Source of the DNA: Azoarcus sp. PA01
GTDB taxonomy: Bacteria; Pseudomonadota; Gammaproteobacteria; Burkholderiales; Rhodocyclaceae
Assembly (NCBI GenBank): GCA_001274695.2
Contig: LARU01000004.1
Location: 248,001-312,000 of the forward strand
Direction of reading: 5' to 3'
DNA length: 64,000 nucleotides
In this document: in pieces, positions 54,801-63,796 of the stretch
How positions within the stretch are numbered: position 1 is the first letter of the stretch
Layout: every line of letters starts with the position of its first letter
Notes under the pieces: model-generated
Told to the model about the DNA's origin: nothing
What the model saw: the letters and a program-made list of their open reading frames with translations, nothing else
Databases searched by the model: none
Position numbers and translations under genes: made by a program

Positions 54801-54983
54801 CCAGCAAACGGTTGGCGTTTCTTTCTGTTCGTCCGCGAAACAGCGGCGGATCCCTTCACGGCAATGGGCGCCGTGATGCTGGACGATGAACCAACCGGGG
54901 ATCGGCCCATGTCGATCACCTGGCGAATGAACGAACCGATTCCGCTGCCGCTGTTCAACCGCTACTCGGTGCTGCGTGGGTAG
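51840..54983 (+). CDS. PLD-nuclease / superfamily II helicase / DUF3427 protein
   Basis: The 1047-residue protein has an N-terminal PLD-like nuclease half-site (RLHAKAWLFHRRSG, FVGSANLSAAAL, about 215-245). A helicase core follows with Walker A AATGTGKTVVAAF (near 347), box DECHH (near 443), LTATPERADG and QQQLGRGLRLADGK. The C-terminal DUF3427 domain contains YAISPTLFHWQSQ and RFFLFVRE. Such proteins are frequent in genomic islands and are often suspected of a role in restriction or phage defence. It follows the toxin-antitoxin pair divergently. No methylase or other partner is adjacent. Confidence 0.9.
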   Translation: MSSLPNGLYDRLIDSDLRALLGDLLISGSASIEQLPPAQRRHRLAAEIARLLPELLDAVSESDGQDNSEGRELELINQLLAMIRRRGVETPEWQPPISTLRAIHRNGTAPPPPPTGLTAPWLFTAGRAEPSLFAELRAELASADRVDILVSFITWSGLRKIWDVLESITVVGGDGQPRTRVRVITTTYTGATEARAVEALAKLPGVDLRVSLDGRRSRLHAKAWLFHRRSGFGTAFVGSANLSAAALVGGIEWTVKFTQTGQADLHAAAEAHFETLWNDPEFQHFDVSDDTQGSRLRAALAEARGAPGRSGVIALPTWFDLQPKAYQQAMLDRLAAERRNGRTRNLLVAATGTGKTVVAAFDYKRISDELGGPPRLLFVAHRVEILAQALATYRQVLRRPHFGEILADGYRPESHDHLFATIQSALSNCLLEQFGVHHWHAMVIDECHHLPAQSFAAFARTVNPQVLLGLTATPERADGQPIAEFFQQRPDGSPAVELRLWDALEQQLLAPFEYYATQDDSDFRAVPWGNTAAELAQLSQILTGDHVRARLVCNAIDHYVAHPGAMKAIAFCVDIAHASFMAAAFCAVGWKAFAVTSQTARAERDTAPARLAAGEVQIICTCDLYNEGVDIPEANTLLFLRPTQSAVVFQQQLGRGLRLADGKDSCLVLDFVGRVRDDFRFDRLYQSITGLTRRQLTEEIDDGFTSLPPGVHIQFDRVARQRVLESLRHIANQTWPRLTGELRAYAIGRNPAEIRLNHFLNDQCVELEDVYRNRCWTALRRSAGLESGALGDDEEYLTKRISALIYVNDSRRLNVMRLVADQGAACWPTLDSTQQRIVQMLAYQLYANRSDLMDGPQFLARLDRTPLLRRELAEFVDCLEQRNDLDDRPCAGMPDQWPLVLHGAYSRAEILTAIGWLNPDRRPPSQSGVIPLPAEKIELLLVTLDKREGFHERIAYHDYAISPTLFHWQSQNSAGPHTMAGKRYAESPANGWRFFLFVRETAADPFTAMGAVMLDDEPTGDRPMSITWRMNEPIPLPLFNRYSVLRG

Positions 54984-55633
54984 CGGTTCGCCATGCTAAG
55001 CAGGCAAGCGAGAGGACGGCCGCATCTCGGCCTGACCTGCCGTTGGGCGGCGGCGCTCCATCGGGCGGGAATGCGTCGGTTACCTGTCGTTCAGCCTCGC
55101 GAGGCAACGGACGGCAGCTTCCCTATCCGGCGAACGCGAACTTTCGACCCCAGGCGGTCATTCGGACTTCGCTGAAGCTGCCGCTCAGCCACATTGGAAC
55201 TCCGCGAGGTTCGCTGCCCCGGAGCTGCCGCTCGTGATCTCACACACCCGGCCACAATCAGCCCGCCGCCTTTGCTCCGCACCGGACACCCGAAGGGCTA
55301 CTTCAATCGGAAACCTGCCAGATGATCGAGTTCGGCACCTCGGCCAGTGCGGCGGTGCAGATCACGCTGAACGAGCGGCAGGTGACCGGCAGTCAACAGA
55401 CGTTGAGGTCGGTTGGGTGCCGAACGTCAGCTTCTTGATCCAGGGAACGCCAGCTCTTGCTCTTATGAGGAGCACCTCAAAACCTCGGTCGGCGTGAGAA
55501 CACGAGGGACTTCGCTCCGACCGGCGCAAGCGGCGAAGTTCAGGGTCGCCTATTCGTCGGGGAACTCGTCACATCCGAGCGCGCCGAACTTCGGCAGGGA
55601 ACGTCAGGGGTAAGTACACACCCTATAGTTACT
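54984..55633. other. Noncoding stretch without a supported gene
   Basis: Between the helicase and the antiporter no frame looks coding: candidate frames are short and have no family motifs or ribosome sites. The sequence is full of short GC-rich, partly repeated words of the kind left by decayed cassettes, for example around 55090-55190 and 55500-55600. Nothing definite can be named. Confidence 0.5.
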
Positions 55634-56947
55634 TCACGCGCAAGGAGAATTTCGGTCGTGCCAAAAGTGGTTCAGGATAAGTTTCGTGCTGATGCCGTGG
55701 ATAAAAATCGAAAGAATCACGACCGTCAATGTAATCTCGGTCAATTCACGCGCAAGGGTTTCCGGCACGCCATGCTGTATGGAATACATTAAATAATAGA
55801 TTGACCCAATACCTCTGACCCCAAACCAGGCAGTGATGGCCTTGAGGCGCACTGATGTGTCGGTACCGGCAAGCCCGATCAATACGCTGACGGGTCGGGC
55901 CACGAGAAACAGGAACGCTGCCACTGACACAGCGGACCAGTTCCATGTACTCAGATCAATCATGCCTCCCAACAGCACAACCAAGGTTAACTCGGACAGG
56001 CGCTCAAGATGTTCCTTGAACACCAAGGCCTCTGCACTTACGGTAAGTGGTGCCTGGTGATCCGGGCTTATATTGGCAGCAACCGACTTCGATGTATCCG
56101 ATTCCAATAGCCCTTCTGGATCCCGCGGGGCGCCGGCAAGACGCAGCTCCATGTGGCGCAATGCAAGGCCGGCAAAGAAGACCGCAAGGAATCCCCAAGC
56201 CTTCAACCAGAGACTCAGCCCATAGACGACAGCAATCAAGCCAAGTCCAACGAGATCGTCCAGCACTTCATGCTTTGACTCAGGCCCGCGTAGTGACCAT
56301 CCGATTCGTGCGAGGCCTGCTCCCCCGGCAACACCGATCAGGATCGCACCGAATGTGGCCCAGAGCACATCCATCAGTATCCATTTTTCGCCCATGTCGC
56401 CGAGCTCGTGCAAGCCCAGCAGGCCGAGTCCGAGCATTACAAAAGGAAAGGCGCTACCATCATTCATGCCCGCCTCTGATGTAAGAACAAACCGCAGCGG
56501 GTCGTTGTCGCCGGCGCGGCGAATCTGGACGTCCGTGGCCAGAACGGGATCGGTCGGTGCCAATATCGCGCCAAGGAGAATCCCGGCGCCCAAAGGCAGG
56601 TGAAGCACGAAATAGCAGAATCCTGCAACGAGGGTAACGGTAATCGTCATCGATATCCAGGCCAGCCGAAATGACGGCTCCCAGCGCTCCCACGTAATCG
56701 GGACAGGCATCTTCACCCCGGCCGAGAAGAGCGAAATCAGCACCGCAATCTCGGTCACCACTTCCAGTACCGCCGCGTGCTCAAGCGGATCAAAGTGAAC
56801 GATATCGAGGAAGGTGGTGCCGAGAAGTAACCCTACGGTCAGATAGAAAATCGCCGACGTGATGGGGAGACGCGAAATAGTCGTTGCCGCAAGCCCCCGA
56901 GCGAGCATGAGACATCCAATAAGGACAAACCAGTGGGCGTTGGTCAT
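55634..56947 (-). CDS. Cation/proton antiporter, CPA1 (NhaP) type
   Basis: The 437-residue protein has about twelve helices. The ion-binding region reads GAILAPTDPVLATDVQI with the conserved TDP and Asp, followed by LTSEAGMNDGSAFPF with the paired Asn-Asp of CPA1. It exchanges Na+ or K+ for H+ at the inner membrane. GGAAC lies before the ATG. Its lower GC and more varied third positions compared with the neighbours point to recent transfer. Confidence 0.88.
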   Translation of the reverse strand: MTNAHWFVLIGCLMLARGLAATTISRLPITSAIFYLTVGLLLGTTFLDIVHFDPLEHAAVLEVVTEIAVLISLFSAGVKMPVPITWERWEPSFRLAWISMTITVTLVAGFCYFVLHLPLGAGILLGAILAPTDPVLATDVQIRRAGDNDPLRFVLTSEAGMNDGSAFPFVMLGLGLLGLHELGDMGEKWILMDVLWATFGAILIGVAGGAGLARIGWSLRGPESKHEVLDDLVGLGLIAVVYGLSLWLKAWGFLAVFFAGLALRHMELRLAGAPRDPEGLLESDTSKSVAANISPDHQAPLTVSAEALVFKEHLERLSELTLVVLLGGMIDLSTWNWSAVSVAAFLFLVARPVSVLIGLAGTDTSVRLKAITAWFGVRGIGSIYYLMYSIQHGVPETLARELTEITLTVVILSIFIHGISTKLILNHFWHDRNSPCA

Positions 56948-57363
56948 AGGGAGTTCCGGTAGGCAGTCTCAAGCCGACTACCGATCTGACTCGTCCTAAA
57001 CCCGGTTTGATCCACTTATCTTCTGCAATGTCTCGTGGTTGTCGGCGCTTATCTGGTGGAAAAGGGATTTCCCCGTCAGAAATGGCGGAGCTCCTTGAGG
57101 AGCCTTCAACTCCAGCGAGCGGGACCAATGTTCATTCGGGAACCCCGGCCCAGCCGCCCGTTGAATGATGGCTGTGCAAACCGCCGCGGGGTGAGGCGAG
57201 CTTCGAGAGTTCATCCGCGGCTGCACCGCGTGTTGGAATGTGGCGCGGAAGGCTGCCCGCGCGGCGGTCTTTTGTACCGAGTCCGACAAATATCCTTCCG
57301 TGAGAGCGGGCACGCCTCCGCTCTTCGCCACCGATGACGCGGATGAACGCGGATCAGACAAGA
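56948..57363. other. Noncoding stretch upstream of integrase debris
   Basis: No coding frame, promoter or clear repeat is supported. It probably belongs to the same decayed mobile region as the integrase remnant that follows. Confidence 0.4.
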
Positions 57364-57561
57364 AGCAGAACGGCTTGGCCTCGTCGGCGTATGGGACGCA
57401 CTCCATGCGGTGAATGAAGGCGACGCTGATTTACAAGCGCACCAAGTACCTGAGAGCTGTGCAACGGGTGCTGGGACACTCCAAGTTGGAGAGCACGGTC
57501 AGGTATCTCGGCATCGAGGTGGATGACGCGTTGGAGATCTCAGAGCAGACGGAGGTGTAAA
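57364..57561 (+). pseudogene. C-terminal fragment of a tyrosine recombinase (integrase)
   Basis: The frame reads GLASSAYGTHSMR, a stop codon at 57412-57414, then MKATLIYKRTKYLRAVQRVL, GHSKLESTVRYLGIEVDDAL and a normal end EISEQTEV. The HSxR, GHSK and Tyr of VRYLG are the catalytic box of phage-type integrases. Intact relatives read HSLRRTKATLIYRRT at the site of the stop, so one Arg codon became TGA. Everything before it is lost. Confidence 0.8.
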
Positions 57562-58209
57562 GACGCTGGCGGTCGTGCGCCGTATGGTGGGGCTGTCGCT
57601 GAACGACCGCTATCAGGCAAACTACCCAGCGCGTACTGCCGGCCAGCAAGCGACGTTGGTCATCGCGATCACCGAGTCATTCGAATGTCCGCTCCTCTAG
57701 TGACAAGGGACTTTGCCCCGCCAACGACGCACCTCACTTTCATCGGCCGAGCGGCTGTCCCGGCTTATCTGGTTGAGAATGGTGAGCAGCGTCCTTTCTA
57801 GGCAGCACAGATCTTTGCCACCTTCGTTAGAAGGGCGGAAGCACTCTCGCTTCACCTTGGGCTGGCCGGCCCGCCTGGGGAGCACGTTCGCGTCCTTCAG
57901 CCCTTTCATGGAGGCCACCGGGCCTTCAGCAGGCAGCACGGGGATCTTGTGGGTCGGCAACCCACTCCCTTGCGCACGGCACTCCGGACCACGGTTATGG
58001 ACTAGGTGAAGGCGCTGAATGAAGGCGCTGAAGGCCGGCGTCGTGATTGACGATGTCGCCCACCAAAATCTCACTCCATCGGGACCGTCTGGTACGGCCC
58101 AACGTAGAGACAGCATCTGTTGGTTTCCCACCCACATCACGGTAGTCGAATCGTCGCCTATCGCTCCCCGTGGGCCCAATCCGGTGGCGACGTACGCACA
58201 CCAAGACAC
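57562..58209. other. Noncoding stretch between integrase remnant and sigma-54 promoter
   Basis: No gene is supported. A perfect 13-base tandem duplication (TGAAGGCGCTGAA twice) lies at 58007-58032. The rest contains short words reminiscent of cassette debris. An enhancer site for a sigma-54 activator would be expected here, but none matching NtrC or NifA patterns was recognised. Confidence 0.4.
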
Positions 58210-58226
58210 TGGCACGCGCCTTGCAA
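58210..58226 (+). promoter_or_regulatory. Sigma-54 (RpoN) promoter, consensus -24/-12
   Basis: TGGCACG-CGCC-TTGCA matches the sigma-54 consensus TGGCACG-N4-TTGCW at every position, with correct spacing of the GG and GC pairs. The expected start is near 58236, about 68 bases before the small peptide gene at 58304, on the same strand with no other gene between. Confidence 0.85.
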
Positions 58227-58303
58227 TACGACTAGTGAGCAAGGGACACGGCAACCGCGACATCCAATGCTCACTAACTCGACCTGAGCAAAGGAGCTTC
58301 ATC

Positions 58304-58495
58304 ATGACTACCCAAACCAACGAACGCGCGACCATTGTCATTCATGACCTGCCGGCCATCGAAGTCCCGGATTACGTCGAAATGTCCGCCATCAAGGGCG
58401 GCCAGATCGACCAGCGCCTCGCAGACTACATCCAGAACGTCTATCAGTACACGCATGACTGGGCAGGTGGGGCCCGCCCAGTCCCAAAGTACTGA
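58304..58495 (+). CDS. Short peptide with a double-glycine leader motif
   Basis: The 63-residue peptide has AAGGAG upstream of ATG 58304. Residues 26-33 read EMSAIKGG. Counting back from the cut, Glu is at -8, Met at -7, Ile at -4 and Gly-Gly at -2/-1, the pattern of leaders removed by C39-peptidase ABC exporters. The part after GG is 30 residues, QIDQRLADYIQNVY onward, rich in Tyr and ending VPKY, without Cys. A consensus sigma-54 promoter drives it. No exporter, modifying enzyme or immunity gene is seen nearby. No family is recognised. Confidence 0.65.
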   Translation: MTTQTNERATIVIHDLPAIEVPDYVEMSAIKGGQIDQRLADYIQNVYQYTHDWAGGARPVPKY

Positions 58496-58643
58496 CGGCA
58501 GCGCCTCGCCGGCCGACTTCTTGCCATCGTGCGTTGGTCGGTCGGCATCCTATTGGCGATGTCGGCGCCGGCAGCGCCTATCAGCAAATGTGCATCAGCC
58601 CGGCGGGGTGATGCCGCCGTAGCCCATGCCCGGTCCTTCGGCG

Positions 58644-58661
58644 GCTACTCCGTAGCTTTTT
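58644..58661 (+). terminator. Possible terminator downstream of the peptide gene
   Basis: GCTAC-TCC-GTAGC forms a short perfect stem followed by five T residues, 150 bases after the peptide stop. The stem is weak, so this is tentative. Confidence 0.4.
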
Positions 58662-59040
58662 GTTTTCGAGTCGCCCCTGGCGACCGACCTGGTTTCTGGC
58701 GGCTCCTATCCTGTCAACGGACATTAATCTCAGCGCTGTCAAATGACAGAGAAGGGTCGAAAGGGTGAGTAGCGTTTTTCGGTAAGCGGTCGCATGGACG
58801 CGTCGGCCCTGGATTTTTCGGCGGACCACATCGTATGTCGGCAATGCGAAGAGGTGCTGACTCTCAAGGCGCATACCGCCAATGACCGCAAAGGCCGAGA
58901 TCCGGCAAATGGCAGCGTCGAGCGGGCGCTCGAATGTCGGCTCTGAAGCCGAGGGGACCGAACGGAAGTGGCCAAACGAGCTTCGCGGCATACTGCTTGG
59001 CAGCGGAGCGCAGCGCCTGTCTGTCAAAGTGGACAGGCGC
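58662..59040. other. Noncoding stretch before the IS110 element
   Basis: No coding frame with family motifs or a ribosome site is visible. The left end of the insertion sequence may fall in or just after this stretch. Confidence 0.4.
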
Positions 59041-60327
<1,287 letters not shown>

Positions 60328-60348
60328 CTTGAAAGACAGTTGCTCAGC

Positions 60349-61671
60349 TCATCGCACCTGCTCGAACTGCTCGCGCAGGTTCTCCACGGTGTCGCGCTCC
60401 CCGCGCACGTGGAAGAACGCGCCCTCGTCGTCGGCCCGCTCCTCCATCACCTCGCAGTTCGCGTAGATGTCCTTGCGCCATTGCTGTGCCGACCAGGGAA
60501 GGAAGAGTTCGGCGGCGACAAGGTCCTGCTGGAAAAAGGCGATGATCCGCTGGCGCAGCTTCGCCACGTCTTCGGGACGACGGGCGCTCATCACGACGCA
60601 GTCCGGGTACTGCGCCCGCAACGCCGCTTCGCGTTCGGCTTGCGCCTGGGCATCGCCGACGTGGTCGATCTTGTTGAAGACGCGCAGGCGCGGCAGCACA
60701 TCGGCGCCGATTTCCGCAAGCACCTGGTCCGTGACCTCCCGCTGGCGCTCGAAACCGGGATCGCTGGCGTCGATGACGTGGAGCAGTAGCGATGCATCCA
60801 GCGCTTCATCGAGCGTCGACTTGAATGACGCGACGAGCCCGTGCGGCAGGTTCTTGATGAATCCGACCGTGTCGCTGACGAGCACCCTCGGCACGCTCTC
60901 CGGGTAGAGGACCCGCACGGTGGTGTCGAGCGTCGCGAAAAGCTTGTTGGCGACCAACACCTCGCTGCCGGTGAGCGCCCGCATCAAGGTCGACTTGCCG
61001 GCGTTCGTATAACCGACGAGCGCCACGTTCGCGAGGCTCTGACGCCCTTGTCGACGCGCGCGCTGCGTCTTGCGCTCGACCTCCATCGCATCGATTTCCT
61101 CCTGCAGTTCGGCGATGCGGTCTCGCACTTTGCGTCGGTCGAGCTCGGTGTGCGATTCACCCGCCCCGCGGCCGCCGGTGCCGCTGCGCTGCCGACCTTG
61201 CGGTCCCGCGAGCTTCGCCGCCTCACGCAGGCGCGGGGCCATGTAGCCGAGGCGTGCGATCTCCACCTGCGCGCGGGCTGCGCGGGAGCGCGCATTGCGA
61301 TGGAAGATTTCAAGGATGACCATCGTGCGGTCCGTCACCTCGCAGCCCACCTCCAGCTCGAGGTGGCGCGCCTGCGACGGCGAAATCTCGTGGTCGACCA
61401 GGATCACGTCGATCTCGTGGGACTTGCCGTCGACGACGCCACCGCCATTGACGAACTCGTGGATCTCCTGCCGCTTTCCGGTGCCGAGGTAGGCGGTCGT
61501 ATCGAAGCCGGAACGCTTCTGGATGAAGGTGTGGACGACCGTCAGCCCCAATGTTTTCGCAAGTTCGCGCAGCTCGGTCAGTGACGCCTCGAACTCGACA
61601 TCGCTCACGTTCGGCAGTTGTACGGCGGCGACGACGGCGTACGTGGGCTTTCCCTGGACTTCGCTTTGCAT
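60349..61671 (-). CDS. hflX: HflX, ribosome-associated GTPase
   Basis: The 440-residue protein has an N-terminal HflX domain (LGTGKRQEIHEFV, VILVDHEISPSQARHLE), a Gly-rich linker (GPQGRQRSGTGGRGAGESHTE), and a GTPase domain with VGYTNAGKST, DTVGFI and NKID. HflX splits stalled ribosomes. The gene's usual partner hfq is not next to it here. The IS110 element ends just after its stop. ATG 61671 gives the family start (MQSEVQGKPTYAVV). Confidence 0.93.
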   Translation of the reverse strand: MQSEVQGKPTYAVVAAVQLPNVSDVEFEASLTELRELAKTLGLTVVHTFIQKRSGFDTTAYLGTGKRQEIHEFVNGGGVVDGKSHEIDVILVDHEISPSQARHLELEVGCEVTDRTMVILEIFHRNARSRAARAQVEIARLGYMAPRLREAAKLAGPQGRQRSGTGGRGAGESHTELDRRKVRDRIAELQEEIDAMEVERKTQRARRQGRQSLANVALVGYTNAGKSTLMRALTGSEVLVANKLFATLDTTVRVLYPESVPRVLVSDTVGFIKNLPHGLVASFKSTLDEALDASLLLHVIDASDPGFERQREVTDQVLAEIGADVLPRLRVFNKIDHVGDAQAQAEREAALRAQYPDCVVMSARRPEDVAKLRQRIIAFFQQDLVAAELFLPWSAQQWRKDIYANCEVMEERADDEGAFFHVRGERDTVENLREQFEQVR

Positions 61672-61861
61672 TAGGAGATTGCGTCTCGTGAGTGGGCAAA
61701 GCCGGATAGTACACTTCGACGACGGCCTATTCGGTGAACTTCGCCAAAGCACGTATCCTTGCGTCCGTCCCGATTCGGTCGAGCTCCGCAGTGCGGTCGC
61801 CGCGCGCGTTCTTTTCCCTATCCGCCCGCAACCGCAAACCCCCTATCAGAGCCCTAATTTC

Positions 61862-63796
61862 ATGATCACCCTCAAGGACGTCACCCTTCGCCGGGGCGCC
61901 AAGGTGCTGCTCGACCGCACCTCCGTCACCCTCAACCCCGGCGAAAGGGTCGGCCTGGTCGGGCGCAACGGTGCCGGCAAGTCCTCGCTGTTCGGCCTGC
62001 TCAACGGTACGCTGCATGAAGATGCGGGCGACTTCCACATGCCGGCGGCCTGGCGCATGGCCGAGGTCGCGCAGGACATGCCGGAAACCAGTCAATCGGC
62101 CACCGACTTCGTGATCGAGGGCGATACCGCCCTGCTCGCCGCACAGCAGGAAGTGGCGGCCGCCGAAGCCAGCGACGACGGCGAACGCATGGCCTACGCC
62201 TACATGGCCCTGCACGACGCCGGCGCGCACGACGCGCAAGCACGGTCCCAGGCGCTGATCCTCGGGCTCGGCTTCAAGACCACCCAACTGTGCAACCCGG
62301 TGAACAGCTTCTCCGGCGGCTGGCGGATGCGCCTGCAACTGGCCCGGGCCCTGATGTGCCCGTCCGACCTGCTGCTCCTCGACGAACCGACCAACCACCT
62401 CGACCTCGACGCCCTCGTCTGGCTCGAAGCCTGGCTCAAGCGCTACGCGGGCACGCTGGTCGTGATCAGCCACGACCGCGAATTCCTCGACGCGATCACC
62501 GACGTCACGGTGCACATCGACAACCACAAGCTGACCCGCTATGGCGGCAACTACTCCACCTTCGAGGACACGCGCGCCCTGCAGCTGGAGTTGCAGCAGA
62601 ACGCCTACGCCAAGCAGCAGGACAAGATCGCCCACCTGCAGAAGTTCATCGCCCGCTTCAAGGCCAAGGCGAGCAAGGCCAAGCAGGCCCAGAGCCGCGT
62701 CAAGGCGCTGGACCGCATGGACAAGCTCGCGCCGATACTCGCCAGCGCCGACTTCACCTTCGAGTTCAAGGAGCCGCTCAACCTGCCCAACCCGATGCTG
62801 GCGATGGAAGATGCCTGCTTCGGCTATCCGGCGCCCGAGGGGGCCCCCGCCGGCACGCCGCCGACGGTGATCGTGCGTGGCGTGAACAAGTCGGTGATGG
62901 CCGGCGAGCGCATCGGCATCCTTGGCGCCAACGGCCGAGGCAAGTCCACGCTGGTGAAGACCATCGCCCGCGATCTCGCCCCCATCAGCGGCATCGTCAC
63001 CGAGGGCAAGGGGCTGCGCATCGGCTATTTCGCCCAGCAGGAACTGGACGTGCTCCGCCCGCAGGACAACCCGCTCGAACACATGGTGCGCATGGCCCGC
63101 GAAGGCCTGCGCGCCGGCCAGAGCGGTCGCGAGCAGGATCTGCGCACCTTCCTGGGCACGTTCAATTTCAGCGGCGACATGGTCCAGCAGCCGGTCGGCA
63201 CCATGAGCGGCGGAGAAAAGGCCCGCCTCGTGCTGTGCATGCTCGTGTGGCAGCGCCCCAACCTGCTGTTGCTGGACGAACCGACCAACCACCTCGACCT
63301 CGCAACCCGGGAAGCCCTGGCAATGGCGCTCAACGAATTCGAGGGCACGGTGATGCTGGTCTCCCACGACCGGGCCTTGCTGCGCTCGGTGTGCGACGAG
63401 TTCTGGCTGGTGGCCCGCGGCGGCGTCGAACCCTTTGACGGCGACCTCGACGATTACCAGCAATACCTGCTCGACGAAGCCCGCCGCGCCCGCGAAGAGC
63501 TCAAGGCCTCACTCAAGAACCCGAAGCACGAGGCCGCTCCGGCACCGGCTGCCGCCCACCGGATCAGCACCGAGAAGCTCAAGAACCTCAAGCGCGACCT
63601 GGGCAAACTGGAGCTAGCGATCCTGGAAGCACAAGCGCGCAAGCACGCCATCGAAGCCCGGCTCGCCAGCGCCCCACCGGTGCAGCAACTTGCCGAACTG
63701 GGAGCCGAGTTGCAGCAGATCGACGAAACCCTGAACGCCCAGGAGGACAGCTGGCTGCGGCTTTCCGAGGAGATCGAAGCGGCAAGCCAGGGCTGA
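61862..63796 (+). CDS. ABC-F family ATPase (YheS-like)
   Basis: The 644-residue protein has two ABC domains and no membrane segment. Walker A motifs are GRNGAGKSS and GANGRGKST, signatures FSGGWRMRLQ and MSGGEKARL, and both Walker B motifs read LLLDEPTNHLDL. A linker of basic helices between the domains fits ABC-F translation factors. A C-terminal coiled coil (about 555-640) is present. ATG 61862 gives the normal MITLKDVTLRRG start. These proteins act on ribosomes. Confidence 0.92.
   Translation: MITLKDVTLRRGAKVLLDRTSVTLNPGERVGLVGRNGAGKSSLFGLLNGTLHEDAGDFHMPAAWRMAEVAQDMPETSQSATDFVIEGDTALLAAQQEVAAAEASDDGERMAYAYMALHDAGAHDAQARSQALILGLGFKTTQLCNPVNSFSGGWRMRLQLARALMCPSDLLLLDEPTNHLDLDALVWLEAWLKRYAGTLVVISHDREFLDAITDVTVHIDNHKLTRYGGNYSTFEDTRALQLELQQNAYAKQQDKIAHLQKFIARFKAKASKAKQAQSRVKALDRMDKLAPILASADFTFEFKEPLNLPNPMLAMEDACFGYPAPEGAPAGTPPTVIVRGVNKSVMAGERIGILGANGRGKSTLVKTIARDLAPISGIVTEGKGLRIGYFAQQELDVLRPQDNPLEHMVRMAREGLRAGQSGREQDLRTFLGTFNFSGDMVQQPVGTMSGGEKARLVLCMLVWQRPNLLLLDEPTNHLDLATREALAMALNEFEGTVMLVSHDRALLRSVCDEFWLVARGGVEPFDGDLDDYQQYLLDEARRAREELKASLKNPKHEAAPAPAAAHRISTEKLKNLKRDLGKLELAILEAQARKHAIEARLASAPPVQQLAELGAELQQIDETLNAQEDSWLRLSEEIEAASQG

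Noticed and set aside
58081..58160. NifA-like TGT...ACA upstream activator site for the sigma-54 promoter
   Set aside because: The gap between TGT and ACA is 13 bases, not 10, so it does not fit the NifA pattern.
57697..58341. A 214-codon minus-strand frame between integrase remnant and peptide gene
   Set aside because: No recognised motif and no good ribosome site, and it would run through the sigma-54 promoter on the opposite strand. It may be transposase debris but cannot be supported.
58496..58768. Continuation of the peptide gene frame after its TGA stop, with a hydrophobic stretch
   Set aside because: Stop readthrough would be needed or a GTG start without a ribosome site; composition after the stop does not look coding.
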